From contig JACPMR010000006.1 in the NCBI GenBank assembly GCA_016185945.1, positions 1 through 64,000 of the forward strand: a stretch of DNA of 64,000 bases. Direction: 5' to 3'. The notes beneath the pieces are model-generated. The model saw nothing but the letters and a program-made list of their open reading frames with translations. It made no database searches and was not told the DNA's origin. Positions 8,029-17,145 of the stretch are shown here, one piece after another. Both the position numbers and the translations under genes were made by a program. How positions within the stretch are numbered: position 1 is the stretch's first letter; every line of letters begins with the position of its first letter. The stretch is from Candidatus Woesearchaeota archaeon. Its GTDB lineage: Archaea; Nanobdellota; Nanobdellia; Woesearchaeales; GW2011-AR4.

Positions 8029-8928
8029 CTAATCTTTCTTAACAATCAAATCCAGATTATCAAATTTTGCAGTAAAGCTTCCACTGCCACCTATTTCCTT
8101 CTCTGCTCCGCCTATGTCATAAATGCCTGACCTTAACGCCAAAACAAATTTTCCATATTGCGGGAATTCGCGATCTACCAATTCTACTCCGCCAAAACTG
8201 CAGATGAACTCTTCCTTTAAGGGATTAAAAGAAACCAGCATTTTGCCTGCAGTTGTTGGCACCCCAATGCCTGGCTTAGCCGATTTTCTTGTTCTTAATA
8301 TAGCTCCGTAATTAGAATTTATGCTCAGCTCACAATAGTTTCTTTCAGGCATCTTGCCTTTTGATATTCCGTCTAAAGTCTCTAAACTGATTATTGCAGC
8401 GGCATTTCCCCTTTTTACATCAGCTGTTAAATCTATATCAGCTGTAATTGTGAAATCTTTGGCAAGATCTATGTTTTGATTTGTATAAAGAATGTTCCAA
8501 ACTACTTCGTTAGCAGCATTGCCTGTGATTATTATCGCATTGTCTTGTGCTATAGAGCCTTGTCCCACTACCTTGGTGGAATATTTTTCTGTATTAATGT
8601 ACGTACCTTCAAATGAGTCTGGGTAAGCACTTGACACTAATTTTGGCTCTGGAAGTTTCGGCTCAGCTGCTGCAACTGGCGGCGGTGTTGGTGCTGCCGG
8701 AGGAGGAACTGGTACATTTGGTGTTTCTGGTGTTTTATTTGATTCTTCTGGAGGTGTGCTGACTGGAACAGCCTCCTCTGGAGAAGGTTGTGGTTGCTCA
8801 ACTTCAGCTAAAGGCTCTTCCTGGCTTGGCTGGGTTTCAACAGGCTGCTCTCTTTGGGCACAACTGCTGATAAGAAGAATGCCAATAATTACAAGCATAG
8901 GGAAGTAGCAAGATCTAGTGAATTTCAT
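8029..8928 (-). CDS. Lipoprotein with proline-rich linker and a beta-sandwich-like C-terminal domain
   Basis: The protein has about 299 residues from the preferred ATG; an ATG two codons upstream is also possible. A TATA-like TTATAAA lies at the right distance for the downstream one. A hydrophobic leader ends in the lipobox ISSC, followed by a Pro/Glu/Thr-rich spacer (about residues 27-95) that should extend the protein off the membrane. The remaining 200 residues have alternating beta-strand character (FTITADIDLTADVKRG, FVLALRSGIYDI), reminiscent of concanavalin/LamG-like sandwiches. Likely surface-anchored; the ligand is unknown. It is divergent from the transglutaminase-like gene. Confidence 0.65.
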   Translation of the reverse strand: MKFTRSCYFPMLVIIGILLISSCAQREQPVETQPSQEEPLAEVEQPQPSPEEAVPVSTPPEESNKTPETPNVPVPPPAAPTPPPVAAAEPKLPEPKLVSSAYPDSFEGTYINTEKYSTKVVGQGSIAQDNAIIITGNAANEVVWNILYTNQNIDLAKDFTITADIDLTADVKRGNAAAIISLETLDGISKGKMPERNYCELSINSNYGAILRTRKSAKPGIGVPTTAGKMLVSFNPLKEEFICSFGGVELVDREFPQYGKFVLALRSGIYDIGGAEKEIGGSGSFTAKFDNLDLIVKKD

Positions 8929-9022
8929 CAACATTGTTCGCCTAACCCTTTCTTTATAAATATTTCTGTATACACTTTAGTCATAACAAACCTTATAAAT
9001 AAATGTAATAATAAATTGAAAA

Positions 9023-11065
9023 ATGAAAAGACTAACATTATTTTTAATATTTTTAATTACAATTCCATATGTTTTTGCCGACTGGTTTTATCACAGCCAA
9101 AACATCTTTACCAATATCAGGATTAATGGTGACGCTGAAATTGTCCCATCAACGCCATCAGGCTATGTGCAGGAAGCGACAATAAACATGACTTTTATTC
9201 CAAAAAATACAGATGTACAGGAAATAACAAAATTGCAGACAAACCCTCTGGCTGATTTCACAGGCGATTCCTTAAAGTTCAAATTCCAAAAGCCAGAAGG
9301 CAAGATTGATTTCAATGTCAATGCAGATGTCAAAACAATAAATTTTATGCCTGAAATAGGGCAAAAGATTGGCTTTCCAATCAAAGAACTGCCGAAAGAT
9401 ATAGCAATTTATGCAAAACCCAGTGAAACTATTGACGCTGACAACGAATCTATTGTAAGGATTGCGTCTGAGCTTGTAAAAGGCGAAGACGACTTGTATT
9501 CTGCTGTCTTTAAGATTGCAGACTGGACTAAAAACAACATAAACTACAACTTAAGCACTCTGACAGCAGAAGTAAGCCAGAAAGCGTCTTGGGTGCTTGA
9601 AAACAGGCAAGGTGTTTGTGATGAGTTAACTTCTTTGTTTATCGCGCTGTTAAGGGCAGTTGGCATTCCGGCAAGGTTTATTTCAGGCATTTCTTACACA
9701 GAATCTGAACTCTTTCCTGATAACTGGGGCGCTCATGGTTGGGCAGAAGTTTACTTCCCCGGCTACGGATGGGTACCTTTTGATGTTACCTATGGCGAAT
9801 ATGGGTGGGTTGATCCGACTCATGTCAAGTTCAAGGAATCTGTTGATTCTGATGAGCCATCGACATACTACTCCTGGATTGGAAGAAATGCTGACTTAAA
9901 GACAGGCAAGCTTGACATAAAAACAAACTTAATAGATAAAGTCGGATATTACAGAGTCCCTATAAATCTTGACTCTTCTGTGCTGAAAAAATCAATCAGC
10001 TTTGGCTCTTACAATTTGCTAACGGCATCAATAGAAAACTTAAATGATTTTTACTATGCAACAGAATTGAGGTTAAGCAAGCCAAAGGAAGTGAAAATAA
10101 TAGGCAGCGAACATAAAAGCATATTGCTTCTTCCGCTGGAAAAAAAGGAAGTGTTTTGGATATTGAAACTAGATGAAGATTTTGACAGCGGATATTCCTA
10201 TACTTTCCCTTTACTCATAAGCACAACTAATAATATCACTTCAGAAACAAGCTTCAGTGCAAGCATTAGAGAGCAGGATGTTTCTTTTGAAGAGATAGAA
10301 CAAATTACAAAATTAATGGAGGAAGAAAAGGAAAAAAAATACTCTGGAAATGTAGTTCTGGACTGCAAAGCAAGCAAAGACGAATTTTACGAATACGAGG
10401 ATGCAGAAATCTATTGCGATGCAAAAAATATTGGAAATGTGTTTTTAGAAGATGCGGATGTCTGTTTTGAAGGAGAATGCAAAAATCTTGACCTTGGAAT
10501 TGGGCAGGCAAAAAATGCTACATTTGGAATAAACAAATCAAATACTGGGCTTAGAGAAGTGCCAGTCACATTAAGGAACGAACTTGTTTCAAAAGCATTT
10601 TATGTTAGCTTCAAAGTTAATGATGAGCCAAGAATCGAGGTAGAGGGTTTGGAGTTTCCAATTAATGTTTCTTATGATGATAAATTTGATGTTTTATTCA
10701 CATTAACAAAAAAGTCACAGTCAAGTCCAAAAAATGTTGGGATTGTTTTTTCACAGAATGGCTTTGAAAAGAAATGGACAATAAATGAGTTAACAGAAAA
10801 CAGAAAATTCATAGTGAATGTTCTTGGAAAACAATTGGGATATGGAAATAATAAGTATACAATAAACATTAATTATTTTGATGGGTTAAACAAACAATAC
10901 AATGCTAACAAAGAATTTTCAGTAAATTTGACTGATATTACATTAACACAAAGAGTTCTTTTGTGGTTTAATAATCTGGAGAATGCCAGTCTTCGAACAA
11001 TTGTGATAATGATTGGTGTTGTATTTATTGTGCTGATTGGGTGGCTGTTTAGGAGAGGTAAATAA
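9023..11065 (+). CDS. Membrane-anchored transglutaminase-like protein
   Basis: The protein has 680 residues. A signal peptide (residues 1-19, ending YVFA) leads to a transglutaminase-like core with a Cys-His-Asp triad: GVCDE with Cys near 198, AHGWAEVYFPGYGW with His near 238, and VPFDVTYGEYGW with Asp near 252. Beta-rich CARDB-like domains follow. One TM helix near the C-terminus (IVIMIGVVFIVLIGWLF) ends in RRGK, so the enzyme faces outward. Archaeal transglutaminase-like proteins act as proteases or cross-linkers of surface proteins; which applies is unknown. A TATA box (CCTTATAAATAAA) lies about 25 bp upstream of the ATG. Confidence 0.82.
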   Translation: MKRLTLFLIFLITIPYVFADWFYHSQNIFTNIRINGDAEIVPSTPSGYVQEATINMTFIPKNTDVQEITKLQTNPLADFTGDSLKFKFQKPEGKIDFNVNADVKTINFMPEIGQKIGFPIKELPKDIAIYAKPSETIDADNESIVRIASELVKGEDDLYSAVFKIADWTKNNINYNLSTLTAEVSQKASWVLENRQGVCDELTSLFIALLRAVGIPARFISGISYTESELFPDNWGAHGWAEVYFPGYGWVPFDVTYGEYGWVDPTHVKFKESVDSDEPSTYYSWIGRNADLKTGKLDIKTNLIDKVGYYRVPINLDSSVLKKSISFGSYNLLTASIENLNDFYYATELRLSKPKEVKIIGSEHKSILLLPLEKKEVFWILKLDEDFDSGYSYTFPLLISTTNNITSETSFSASIREQDVSFEEIEQITKLMEEEKEKKYSGNVVLDCKASKDEFYEYEDAEIYCDAKNIGNVFLEDADVCFEGECKNLDLGIGQAKNATFGINKSNTGLREVPVTLRNELVSKAFYVSFKVNDEPRIEVEGLEFPINVSYDDKFDVLFTLTKKSQSSPKNVGIVFSQNGFEKKWTINELTENRKFIVNVLGKQLGYGNNKYTININYFDGLNKQYNANKEFSVNLTDITLTQRVLLWFNNLENASLRTIVIMIGVVFIVLIGWLFRRGK

Positions 11066-11163
11066 ATATATTATTTCTTCCATATAGAAAATAATAATAT
11101 TATCACTTATCAGTAACAAAAAACAAAAGATTTAAATAGTAGTTCTTCTGTAGTATTAGCAAG

Positions 11164-12063
11164 ATGACTAAAGCACAAAGAAGACCTATTGACGAGATTG
11201 TAAGGGCTGAATGGGGTAAGAGTCCTAAAGATAGACAACTATTCAATGATACATGGGCTGTTATAAGGGGTGGTGTTGGCGAAGAGTTCGCTGAAGAAAA
11301 TAGGTGGATACGTGATAGAACGCGAGCTCAGCATCGTCTCGAGCACAGAGAACCAATGAGCGAGAGAGAGCTTGCTTTAATGGTAGCTAGCAGAGATGGC
11401 AAAGGAAAGGTTCATACTAATTATAGGCATGAGACTTATGTTGGTGTTAGGGATGGTGAGCCAAAAGAAGCTGTATACGGAAGTCTTTTAGATGTGGATG
11501 GTGAGCCAATGATGTTTATGGGTTATGCAGCTCGAAAAAGATGGTTTAGAGACCCAAAAGCAGAAGATCTAAGAGGTTTATTGTCTCAATTAATGTACAA
11601 ACTCAACGAACATTCTAAGAAATTATATGGAAAACCAATTAGATATGTAGCAATAGAAATTGAACCGCATCAAGGAAAAGATATACCATTAGCTAGATGG
11701 GCAATGGAAGAATTGGGGGCATATCCTTTAGATCTGGGAAAGCCTGGCTACACTCAACCTGGCATTGATTTTGAAGAGGTTGGGAAAGCTGGATACAAAC
11801 CTGAAAAACTTTTGCTATTATTTGGAGATTTGCGAAGAAAAGCAACGAGAGGTGGAGCAAAAAGCAGAACTTATAACAGAGATTTATTATTAAAAGTAGT
11901 AGAAGGTGCTATCCTTGACAAAGAGTATAGAGAGTTCTCAAAACCAGGCCCTGCATGGACTCGTGAAACATCTCCTGCTCTTCAAAATTTTAGAAGATCT
12001 ATTGAGGGTAATAAAAGAATTGGTTACGATTTATCTCAACTGAATTGGATTTACAGAAAATAA
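11164..12063 (+). CDS. Conserved-looking hypothetical protein, atypical codon use
   Basis: This 299-residue soluble protein has no family I recognise. It is charged, with an Arg-rich N-terminal third (RWIRDRTRAQHRLEHREP) and a central alternating helix/strand region (KPIRYVAIEIEPHQGKDI, then ARWAMEELGAYPLDLG) that faintly resembles an acyltransferase fold. I do not claim that. It uses CGN arginine codons and GC-richer codons more than its neighbours, which favour AGA/AGG. That could mean recent acquisition or a different expression class. It stands alone with its own AT-rich promoter region. Confidence 0.65.
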   Translation: MTKAQRRPIDEIVRAEWGKSPKDRQLFNDTWAVIRGGVGEEFAEENRWIRDRTRAQHRLEHREPMSERELALMVASRDGKGKVHTNYRHETYVGVRDGEPKEAVYGSLLDVDGEPMMFMGYAARKRWFRDPKAEDLRGLLSQLMYKLNEHSKKLYGKPIRYVAIEIEPHQGKDIPLARWAMEELGAYPLDLGKPGYTQPGIDFEEVGKAGYKPEKLLLLFGDLRRKATRGGAKSRTYNRDLLLKVVEGAILDKEYREFSKPGPAWTRETSPALQNFRRSIEGNKRIGYDLSQLNWIYRK

Positions 12064-12182
12064 AAGAAATTTATTCTTCAATATTGTAAATAATTAAAAA
12101 TCCATTATTTTTTCTTTTCTTTCTATATAGAAACTAAACAAAAACCAAACTTTTATAAAGAAACAAAGATTTCTGAATTACT

Positions 12183-14033
12183 ATGGAACAAGTAAAAGAG
12201 GAACTTATAGAAAGGATTGTGCCAGATACTTCTGTCATAATTGAGGGATTATTGTCAGAAAAACTACACAATAACCATATAAAAGCAAACGAGATAATAA
12301 TCCATGAAGCTGTTATTGCAGAGCTTGAGCATCAAGCCAATCTTGGCAAAGCCATTGGCTTTCTTGGCTTGGATGAAATTAAGAGGATAAAAAAACTCTC
12401 AACAGAAAAAGGTTTTCAGCTTTCTTTCAAAGGCAACAGGCCAAAAGCAGCAGAAATAAGGCATGCCTCTTTGGGAGAAATTGACTCTTTAATAAGGCAA
12501 TTAGCTTATGACGAAGATGCAACCTTAATCACTTCTGATAAAGTTCAAAGCGAAGTTGGACTGGCAAAAGGAATGAAGGTTGTCTATTACAGAAGGCCTG
12601 AAAAAGGGCTTAGAAAATTAAGGCTTGAAAGATTCTTTGACGAAACAACTATGAGCGTTCATTTAAGGGAAAATGTGCCTCCTTATGCAAAGAAAGGCAT
12701 GCCAGGCAACTGGCAGTTCAAGGAATTAAGAAAAGCAGTTTTAAAACAAGAAGAAATCCAGGCAATATCAAGAGAAATAATTGAAGATGCAAAATTGAGA
12801 AAAGACGGCTTTATAGAGATTGAAAGGGCTGGCTCAACCATAGTTCAGCTTGGAGTCTATAGAATTGTCATAACAAGGCCTCCTTTTTCAGATGGCTGGG
12901 AGATAACTGCTGTAAGGCCTGTCAAAAGATTAAACTTAAGCGACTACAAGCTAAGCGAAAAATTGATGAAAAGGATTGCAGAGCAGGCAGAAGGGGTTCT
13001 TGTTGCAGGCGCTCCTGGAATGGGCAAAACCACATTCGCCCAAAGTTTAGCAGAGTACTATGCCTCGCAAAACAAGGTTGTCAAGACAGTAGAAGCTCCT
13101 CGTGACTTGATTCTGCCGGAAAACATAACGCAATATGCAATATCCTATGGAGATGCTCAAGAAATTCATGACATATTGCTTCTTTCACGTCCTGACTATA
13201 CAATCTTTGACGAAATGCGAAACACAGATGATTTTAAGCTATTTGCAGACTTGAGGCTAGCAGGAGTTGGTATGGTTGGAGTTGTGCATGCTACAAGCCC
13301 AGTTGATGCAATCCAAAGGTTCATTGGAAGGGTTGAGATGGGTGTTATCCCCCAAGTTATTGATACTGTAGTTTTTATCAAAAATGGCTTTATAAACAAA
13401 GTTCTTGCCTTAAAGATGATGGTAAAAGTCCCTTCAGGAATGACAGAAGCAGATTTGGCGCGTCCTGTTGTTGTTGTCAATGATTTCGAAACTGGAAAAT
13501 TAGAATATGAGATTTACAGCTACGGCGAGCAGACAGTTGTTATCCCAGTACAGGCAGGCAGGGAAAAAACAGGTGCGCATAAGCTTGCAGAAACAACAAT
13601 ACTTGCAGAGTTCAGCAAATACTCAAGAAATCCAGAAGTTGAAATGATTTCTGACAATAAATGTGTTGTCTATGTGCCAGAAGAGGATATTGCAAGAATC
13701 ATTGGAAAGCAGGGAATCAACATCTCCAGGATTGAGGAAAGGCTAGGCATAGGCATTGATGTAAAAAGCCTGAACGAAAAATACAACATAAAAGGGGCTG
13801 CGAAAGAGCAGAGAGAGATTCCATTTGAGATTTCCTACAAGAAAAACCAGTTATTGATTGAGCTTGGCATGGAGATGCAAAACAGAGATATTGATATTTA
13901 TGTTGGAGATGAATTCCTATTGAGTGCAAAGGCAGGCAAAACTGGCATTATAAAAATAAAGAAAAATAATAATATTGGGAGAAGACTTTTAGAGGCGCTT
14001 AATAGGAAGGAGAAGATAAGGGTGGTGGTTTGA
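12183..14033 (+). CDS. PINA-type PIN domain / VirB11-like ATPase / KH domain protein
   Basis: The 616 residues are in the order typical of archaeal PINA. A PIN domain (about 10-160) carries acidic residues in PDTSVIIEG and LITSDK. A type II/IV secretion-like ATPase follows, with Walker A GAPGMGKTT near 276-284 and acidic IFDEMRNTDD. A KH domain has the GKQG loop near 507. In Sulfolobus PINA acts at Holliday junctions; other members are described only as PilT-like ATPases. There is no signal peptide or TM segment, so it is cytosolic. A TATA-like TTTTATAAAG lies about 30 bp upstream of the ATG. Confidence 0.88.
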   Translation: MEQVKEELIERIVPDTSVIIEGLLSEKLHNNHIKANEIIIHEAVIAELEHQANLGKAIGFLGLDEIKRIKKLSTEKGFQLSFKGNRPKAAEIRHASLGEIDSLIRQLAYDEDATLITSDKVQSEVGLAKGMKVVYYRRPEKGLRKLRLERFFDETTMSVHLRENVPPYAKKGMPGNWQFKELRKAVLKQEEIQAISREIIEDAKLRKDGFIEIERAGSTIVQLGVYRIVITRPPFSDGWEITAVRPVKRLNLSDYKLSEKLMKRIAEQAEGVLVAGAPGMGKTTFAQSLAEYYASQNKVVKTVEAPRDLILPENITQYAISYGDAQEIHDILLLSRPDYTIFDEMRNTDDFKLFADLRLAGVGMVGVVHATSPVDAIQRFIGRVEMGVIPQVIDTVVFIKNGFINKVLALKMMVKVPSGMTEADLARPVVVVNDFETGKLEYEIYSYGEQTVVIPVQAGREKTGAHKLAETTILAEFSKYSRNPEVEMISDNKCVVYVPEEDIARIIGKQGINISRIEERLGIGIDVKSLNEKYNIKGAAKEQREIPFEISYKKNQLLIELGMEMQNRDIDIYVGDEFLLSAKAGKTGIIKIKKNNNIGRRLLEALNRKEKIRVVV

Positions 14034-14040
14034 AAAATAA

Positions 14041-15141
14041 TTATCCTTGAAGAAATCTTATTGCTTCATCAATATTACCCCAAAAATGATTTGTAAGTCC
14101 ATGTCCAAAATGTTGATGCCTGCATGCAGAGTCAGCTGCCATGTATAAGTGCTCTTTTGCTTGCCTCACATCCCATCCTTCCCTGTATCTCCGCCCAATT
14201 AATTTTACAACATGGCTTATCGCATCGTTTCTATCACCCAACATCCAGCTTAAATCTCCTGTGCCATTTTGCATTGCATGGACATGATTCCATGGCCATA
14301 TATTTTCAATATCAGTCTGGTGCAAGTTCCAGTATGATGCTGCATTGCAGTTTATCATCTTAACTCTTCCATATCTCCTGTAAACTTCATCTCCTATACA
14401 ACAAAGCCTTGCTATTCCATCATGCAAACCCATTCCTCTCATTCCATTAAATTCGTCAATATCACATCCTACAACAACCTGCCCAATATCATGCTCATGA
14501 CCATAAGCTTCTACTGCATCAACAAAATGCCTTGCGTCACAAAATTGCGGGTCTTGCGGTTGAATATCATTTGTTCTCATAAGGTGCCTTAATCCAGATG
14601 CCCAATACAAAATTCCTTTAGCATGCCTATCGTCACCAAGAAATTCACCACTAACAATAACAGTATCTAAGCCATGTTGCTTTAACTTATAGGCTGCAGC
14701 TGGTGCATAAACTCCGTCAGGTGGGTGAAAAGTAACCGGAGTTTTCCAAAACTCGTGTTCTGCCTTAGCTATACTTCTTGGTATTTGCTCGGGAAGAATG
14801 CCTTCCAAGTATTCTCTTTGGTCTTCAAGCCATGGCTGTACCAAAGGGACATGATTGAATGTCATTATTCCAAGCTCCGGTTTGTGAGGATCATATCTTC
14901 CAGTTCTTGGATTGATAAAGTGATCACTTTGTATTGCTCCTACTAAATCGAACCATAATTCACTCCAAATTGCATCTCTATGTTTTACTATTGCATCTAA
15001 CTCTATTCCAGAAAAAAATAAAGTGATTGGTATCCCTTTCTCAAAAGCGACACGCTGAGTAAATCTAGAATCTCTGACGAAGTCATCCCAATTGCCATGA
15101 TGACATAAAAGATACAATGCAAGAGTTACATCATTAACCAA
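14041..15141 (-). CDS. Glycoside hydrolase 57-like / polysaccharide-deacetylase-like barrel protein
   Basis: This 366-residue protein is His/Trp/Asp-rich. The segment FHPPDGVYAPAAAYKLKQHG, followed by LDTVIVSGE, resembles GH57 and related NodB-like (beta/alpha)7 barrels, where such a motif carries metal-binding or acidic residues. Further conserved-looking pieces are VVVGCDIDEFNG and WNHVHAMQNGTGDLSW. No signal peptide, so probably cytosolic. It is convergent with PINA (7 bp apart). Assignment is by motif impression; the substrate is unknown. Codon use is GC-richer than neighbouring housekeeping genes. Confidence 0.5.
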   Translation of the reverse strand: MVNDVTLALYLLCHHGNWDDFVRDSRFTQRVAFEKGIPITLFFSGIELDAIVKHRDAIWSELWFDLVGAIQSDHFINPRTGRYDPHKPELGIMTFNHVPLVQPWLEDQREYLEGILPEQIPRSIAKAEHEFWKTPVTFHPPDGVYAPAAAYKLKQHGLDTVIVSGEFLGDDRHAKGILYWASGLRHLMRTNDIQPQDPQFCDARHFVDAVEAYGHEHDIGQVVVGCDIDEFNGMRGMGLHDGIARLCCIGDEVYRRYGRVKMINCNAASYWNLHQTDIENIWPWNHVHAMQNGTGDLSWMLGDRNDAISHVVKLIGRRYREGWDVRQAKEHLYMAADSACRHQHFGHGLTNHFWGNIDEAIRFLQG

Positions 15142-15244
15142 TTAAACCCCCTTTATTCAAACTTATAATAATCTTTTGAAATTGCTTCCTTATATACCTT
15201 TCCTTTCCGCAACCTTTTTATACATTCCAAGGAATTCTTTGTTT

Positions 15245-16522
15245 ATGTTAGATATAAAATTCATTCGCGAGCATCCTGAAATTGTAAGGAAGGATTTGGA
15301 AAAGAGAAATGAAAAGGAAAAGCTTGAATGGCTGGAGGACTTAATAAAGAAAGATGCTGAATACAGGCAATTATTGCAGGAAAACCAGAGATTGAGGCAG
15401 AGAAGGAATGAAATAACAGAGGAAATTAACAAATTGAAAAAACAAGGAGAGGATATAAAAGAAAAAATACAGGAAGCAAAAGAACTTCCAGACAAGATAA
15501 AAAAAAGTGATGAACTTCTTGAAGAATTAAAAAACAAGATTGAATATTATTCGATGAGGATTCCAAATATACTACATGAGTCTGTTCCAGTAGGTAAAGA
15601 CTCAAACGATAATGCTGTGGTTAAAGAATGGGGAGAAAAGCCAAAATTTAGTTTTGAATTAAAGCCGCATGGCGAACTTCTTCAAGAGCTTGGATTGGCG
15701 GATTTTGAAAAAGCAGCAGAAGTAAGCGGGCACGGCTTCTATTACTTGATGGGCGACATTGCACGGCTTGAATTGGCTTTGGTAAATTTTGCTGTTGATT
15801 CTCTGACAAAAAAGGACTATGTTCTTGTTGAGCCTCCTTTAATGTTAAGGAGAAAGCCATACGAGGGAGTTACAGATTTGAAAGATTTTGAGACAATGAT
15901 GTACAAGATAGATAATGAAGATTTGTTGTTGATTGCAACATCAGAGCATCCGATTGGAGCAATGCTGATGAATGAAACACTAGATGAAAATAAATTGCCG
16001 ATGAAGTTTGTTGGCTACTCTCCTTGCTTCAGGAAAGAGCTTGGCAGCCACAGCATTGACACAAGAGGCATTTTCAGGGTGCATCATTTCAATAAAGTTG
16101 AGCAGTTTGTATTTTGCAAGCCAGAAGATTCATGGAAGTTTCATGAAGAATTGCTGCAAAATGCAGAGGAACTATTCCAGAAACTGAAACTGCCTTATAG
16201 GATTGTGAATATTTGCACAGGCGATATTGGAATTGTTGCAGCAAAAAAATACGATATTGAAGCATGGTATCCTCGTGAAAATCTCTATAGAGAAGTTGTT
16301 AGTTGCTCAAACTGCACTTCATATCAAGCAGTTAGATTGAACATTAAATACAGGAAAGGCGAGGAAAAAGAATTTGTGCACACATTGAACAGCACGGCAA
16401 TCGCAACATCAAGGGCTATAAGAGCAATATTAGAGAATTACCAGCAAAAGGATGGGATAATAAAAATACCAACTGTATTGCAGAAGTATATGGGGAAGAA
16501 AGTGATTGGGAAAAGGGAATAA
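15245..16522 (+). CDS. serS: Seryl-tRNA synthetase
   Basis: Class II aminoacyl-tRNA synthetase charging tRNA-Ser. From the preferred ATG at 15245 it is 425 residues and begins MLDIKFIREHPEIV, the classic SerRS start; an upstream in-frame ATG adds 23 unlikely residues. The N-terminal antiparallel coiled coil spans about 30-100. The catalytic core shows motif 2 (GYSPCFRKELGSHSIDTRG) and motif 3 region (HTLNSTAIATSRAIRAILEN). It is of the common bacterial/archaeal type, not the methanogen-specific SerRS. It is divergent from the GH57-like gene. Confidence 0.95.
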   Translation: MLDIKFIREHPEIVRKDLEKRNEKEKLEWLEDLIKKDAEYRQLLQENQRLRQRRNEITEEINKLKKQGEDIKEKIQEAKELPDKIKKSDELLEELKNKIEYYSMRIPNILHESVPVGKDSNDNAVVKEWGEKPKFSFELKPHGELLQELGLADFEKAAEVSGHGFYYLMGDIARLELALVNFAVDSLTKKDYVLVEPPLMLRRKPYEGVTDLKDFETMMYKIDNEDLLLIATSEHPIGAMLMNETLDENKLPMKFVGYSPCFRKELGSHSIDTRGIFRVHHFNKVEQFVFCKPEDSWKFHEELLQNAEELFQKLKLPYRIVNICTGDIGIVAAKKYDIEAWYPRENLYREVVSCSNCTSYQAVRLNIKYRKGEEKEFVHTLNSTAIATSRAIRAILENYQQKDGIIKIPTVLQKYMGKKVIGKRE

Positions 16523-16561
16523 AAATTTTATTTGTTGTCCAGTCTAAAATCTTAAATCAAA

Positions 16562-16858
16562 ATGGCAAAAATACATGGATCGGTTTATCTTTTAGTTGGC
16601 TTGCTTGTTTCGTTTCTTTCATGGAAGCTTAACTATGAAAAGCTGATGTTTTTCTTCTATATCGGATTGATTTTTGTTTTTATTGGGGTTATTAAGCTAA
16701 TTACTGGGCTAATGAAAAAGAAAAACAATGAAGTTGATGCCCATAAAAAACATGGTAAGATGCCTCAAGCGCACAGACAAGTTAAGTACTGCCATCAATG
16801 CGGCTCGGCTTTAAGCCCCCATCATAGATTTTGCAGCAGATGCGGCGCAAGGATTTAA
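16562..16858 (+). CDS. Membrane protein with C-terminal double zinc ribbon
   Basis: This 98-residue protein has two hydrophobic segments (about residues 7-22 and 29-49), then a basic linker, then CHQCGSALSPHHRFCSRCG, a CxxC...CxxC zinc ribbon in the last 23 residues. It is probably anchored in the membrane with a cytosolic zinc-binding tail. Such proteins are common and uncharacterised in archaea. It follows serS by about 40 bp in the same direction. Confidence 0.75.
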   Translation: MAKIHGSVYLLVGLLVSFLSWKLNYEKLMFFFYIGLIFVFIGVIKLITGLMKKKNNEVDAHKKHGKMPQAHRQVKYCHQCGSALSPHHRFCSRCGARI

Positions 16859-16880
16859 CAAAAACAACATTATAATAAAT

Positions 16881-17032
16881 TTCAATCCCGAGAGCGACTT
16901 TGAGCTGTCAAGGCGAAGAAAGTAAACCGCTTGTGATAAAGGCACTTTTTATCCCGGCAATCAAGTGCAGTAAGAAGTGGCTGTGGCTCCCTTACCACTA
17001 TTGCATCGACAGGGAAGCCAACTTGATTGAAT
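16881..17032 (+). ncRNA. Type-1 structured intergenic element, copy B
   Basis: This is the best example of complete ends: TTCAATCCCGAGAGCG at the left and TTGATTGAAT at the right, giving a TTCAATC/GATTGAA terminal inverted repeat. P1 is AGCGACTTT with AAAGT-AAAC-CGCT. P2 is GCACTT...AAGTGC. P3 is GGCT-[GTGGC]-TCCCT with AGGGA-AGCC. It lies between the zinc-ribbon gene and cdc6, so it could also sit near a replication origin. Confidence 0.65.
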
Positions 17033-17145
17033 ATTTTGTTTTAAGTCATTGTTTTTAAATGTTTTATAAAAAGTTGTTTTGTTGATTCTGTCAAAAAATT
17101 TATTTAGAAAAATATATAAACCATCATAAAGTGATTCACTCCAAA

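Noticed and set aside
16859-17145. Replication origin beside cdc6
   Set aside because: Position is suggestive, but I could not identify repeated origin-recognition boxes or a clear unwinding element beyond general AT richness.
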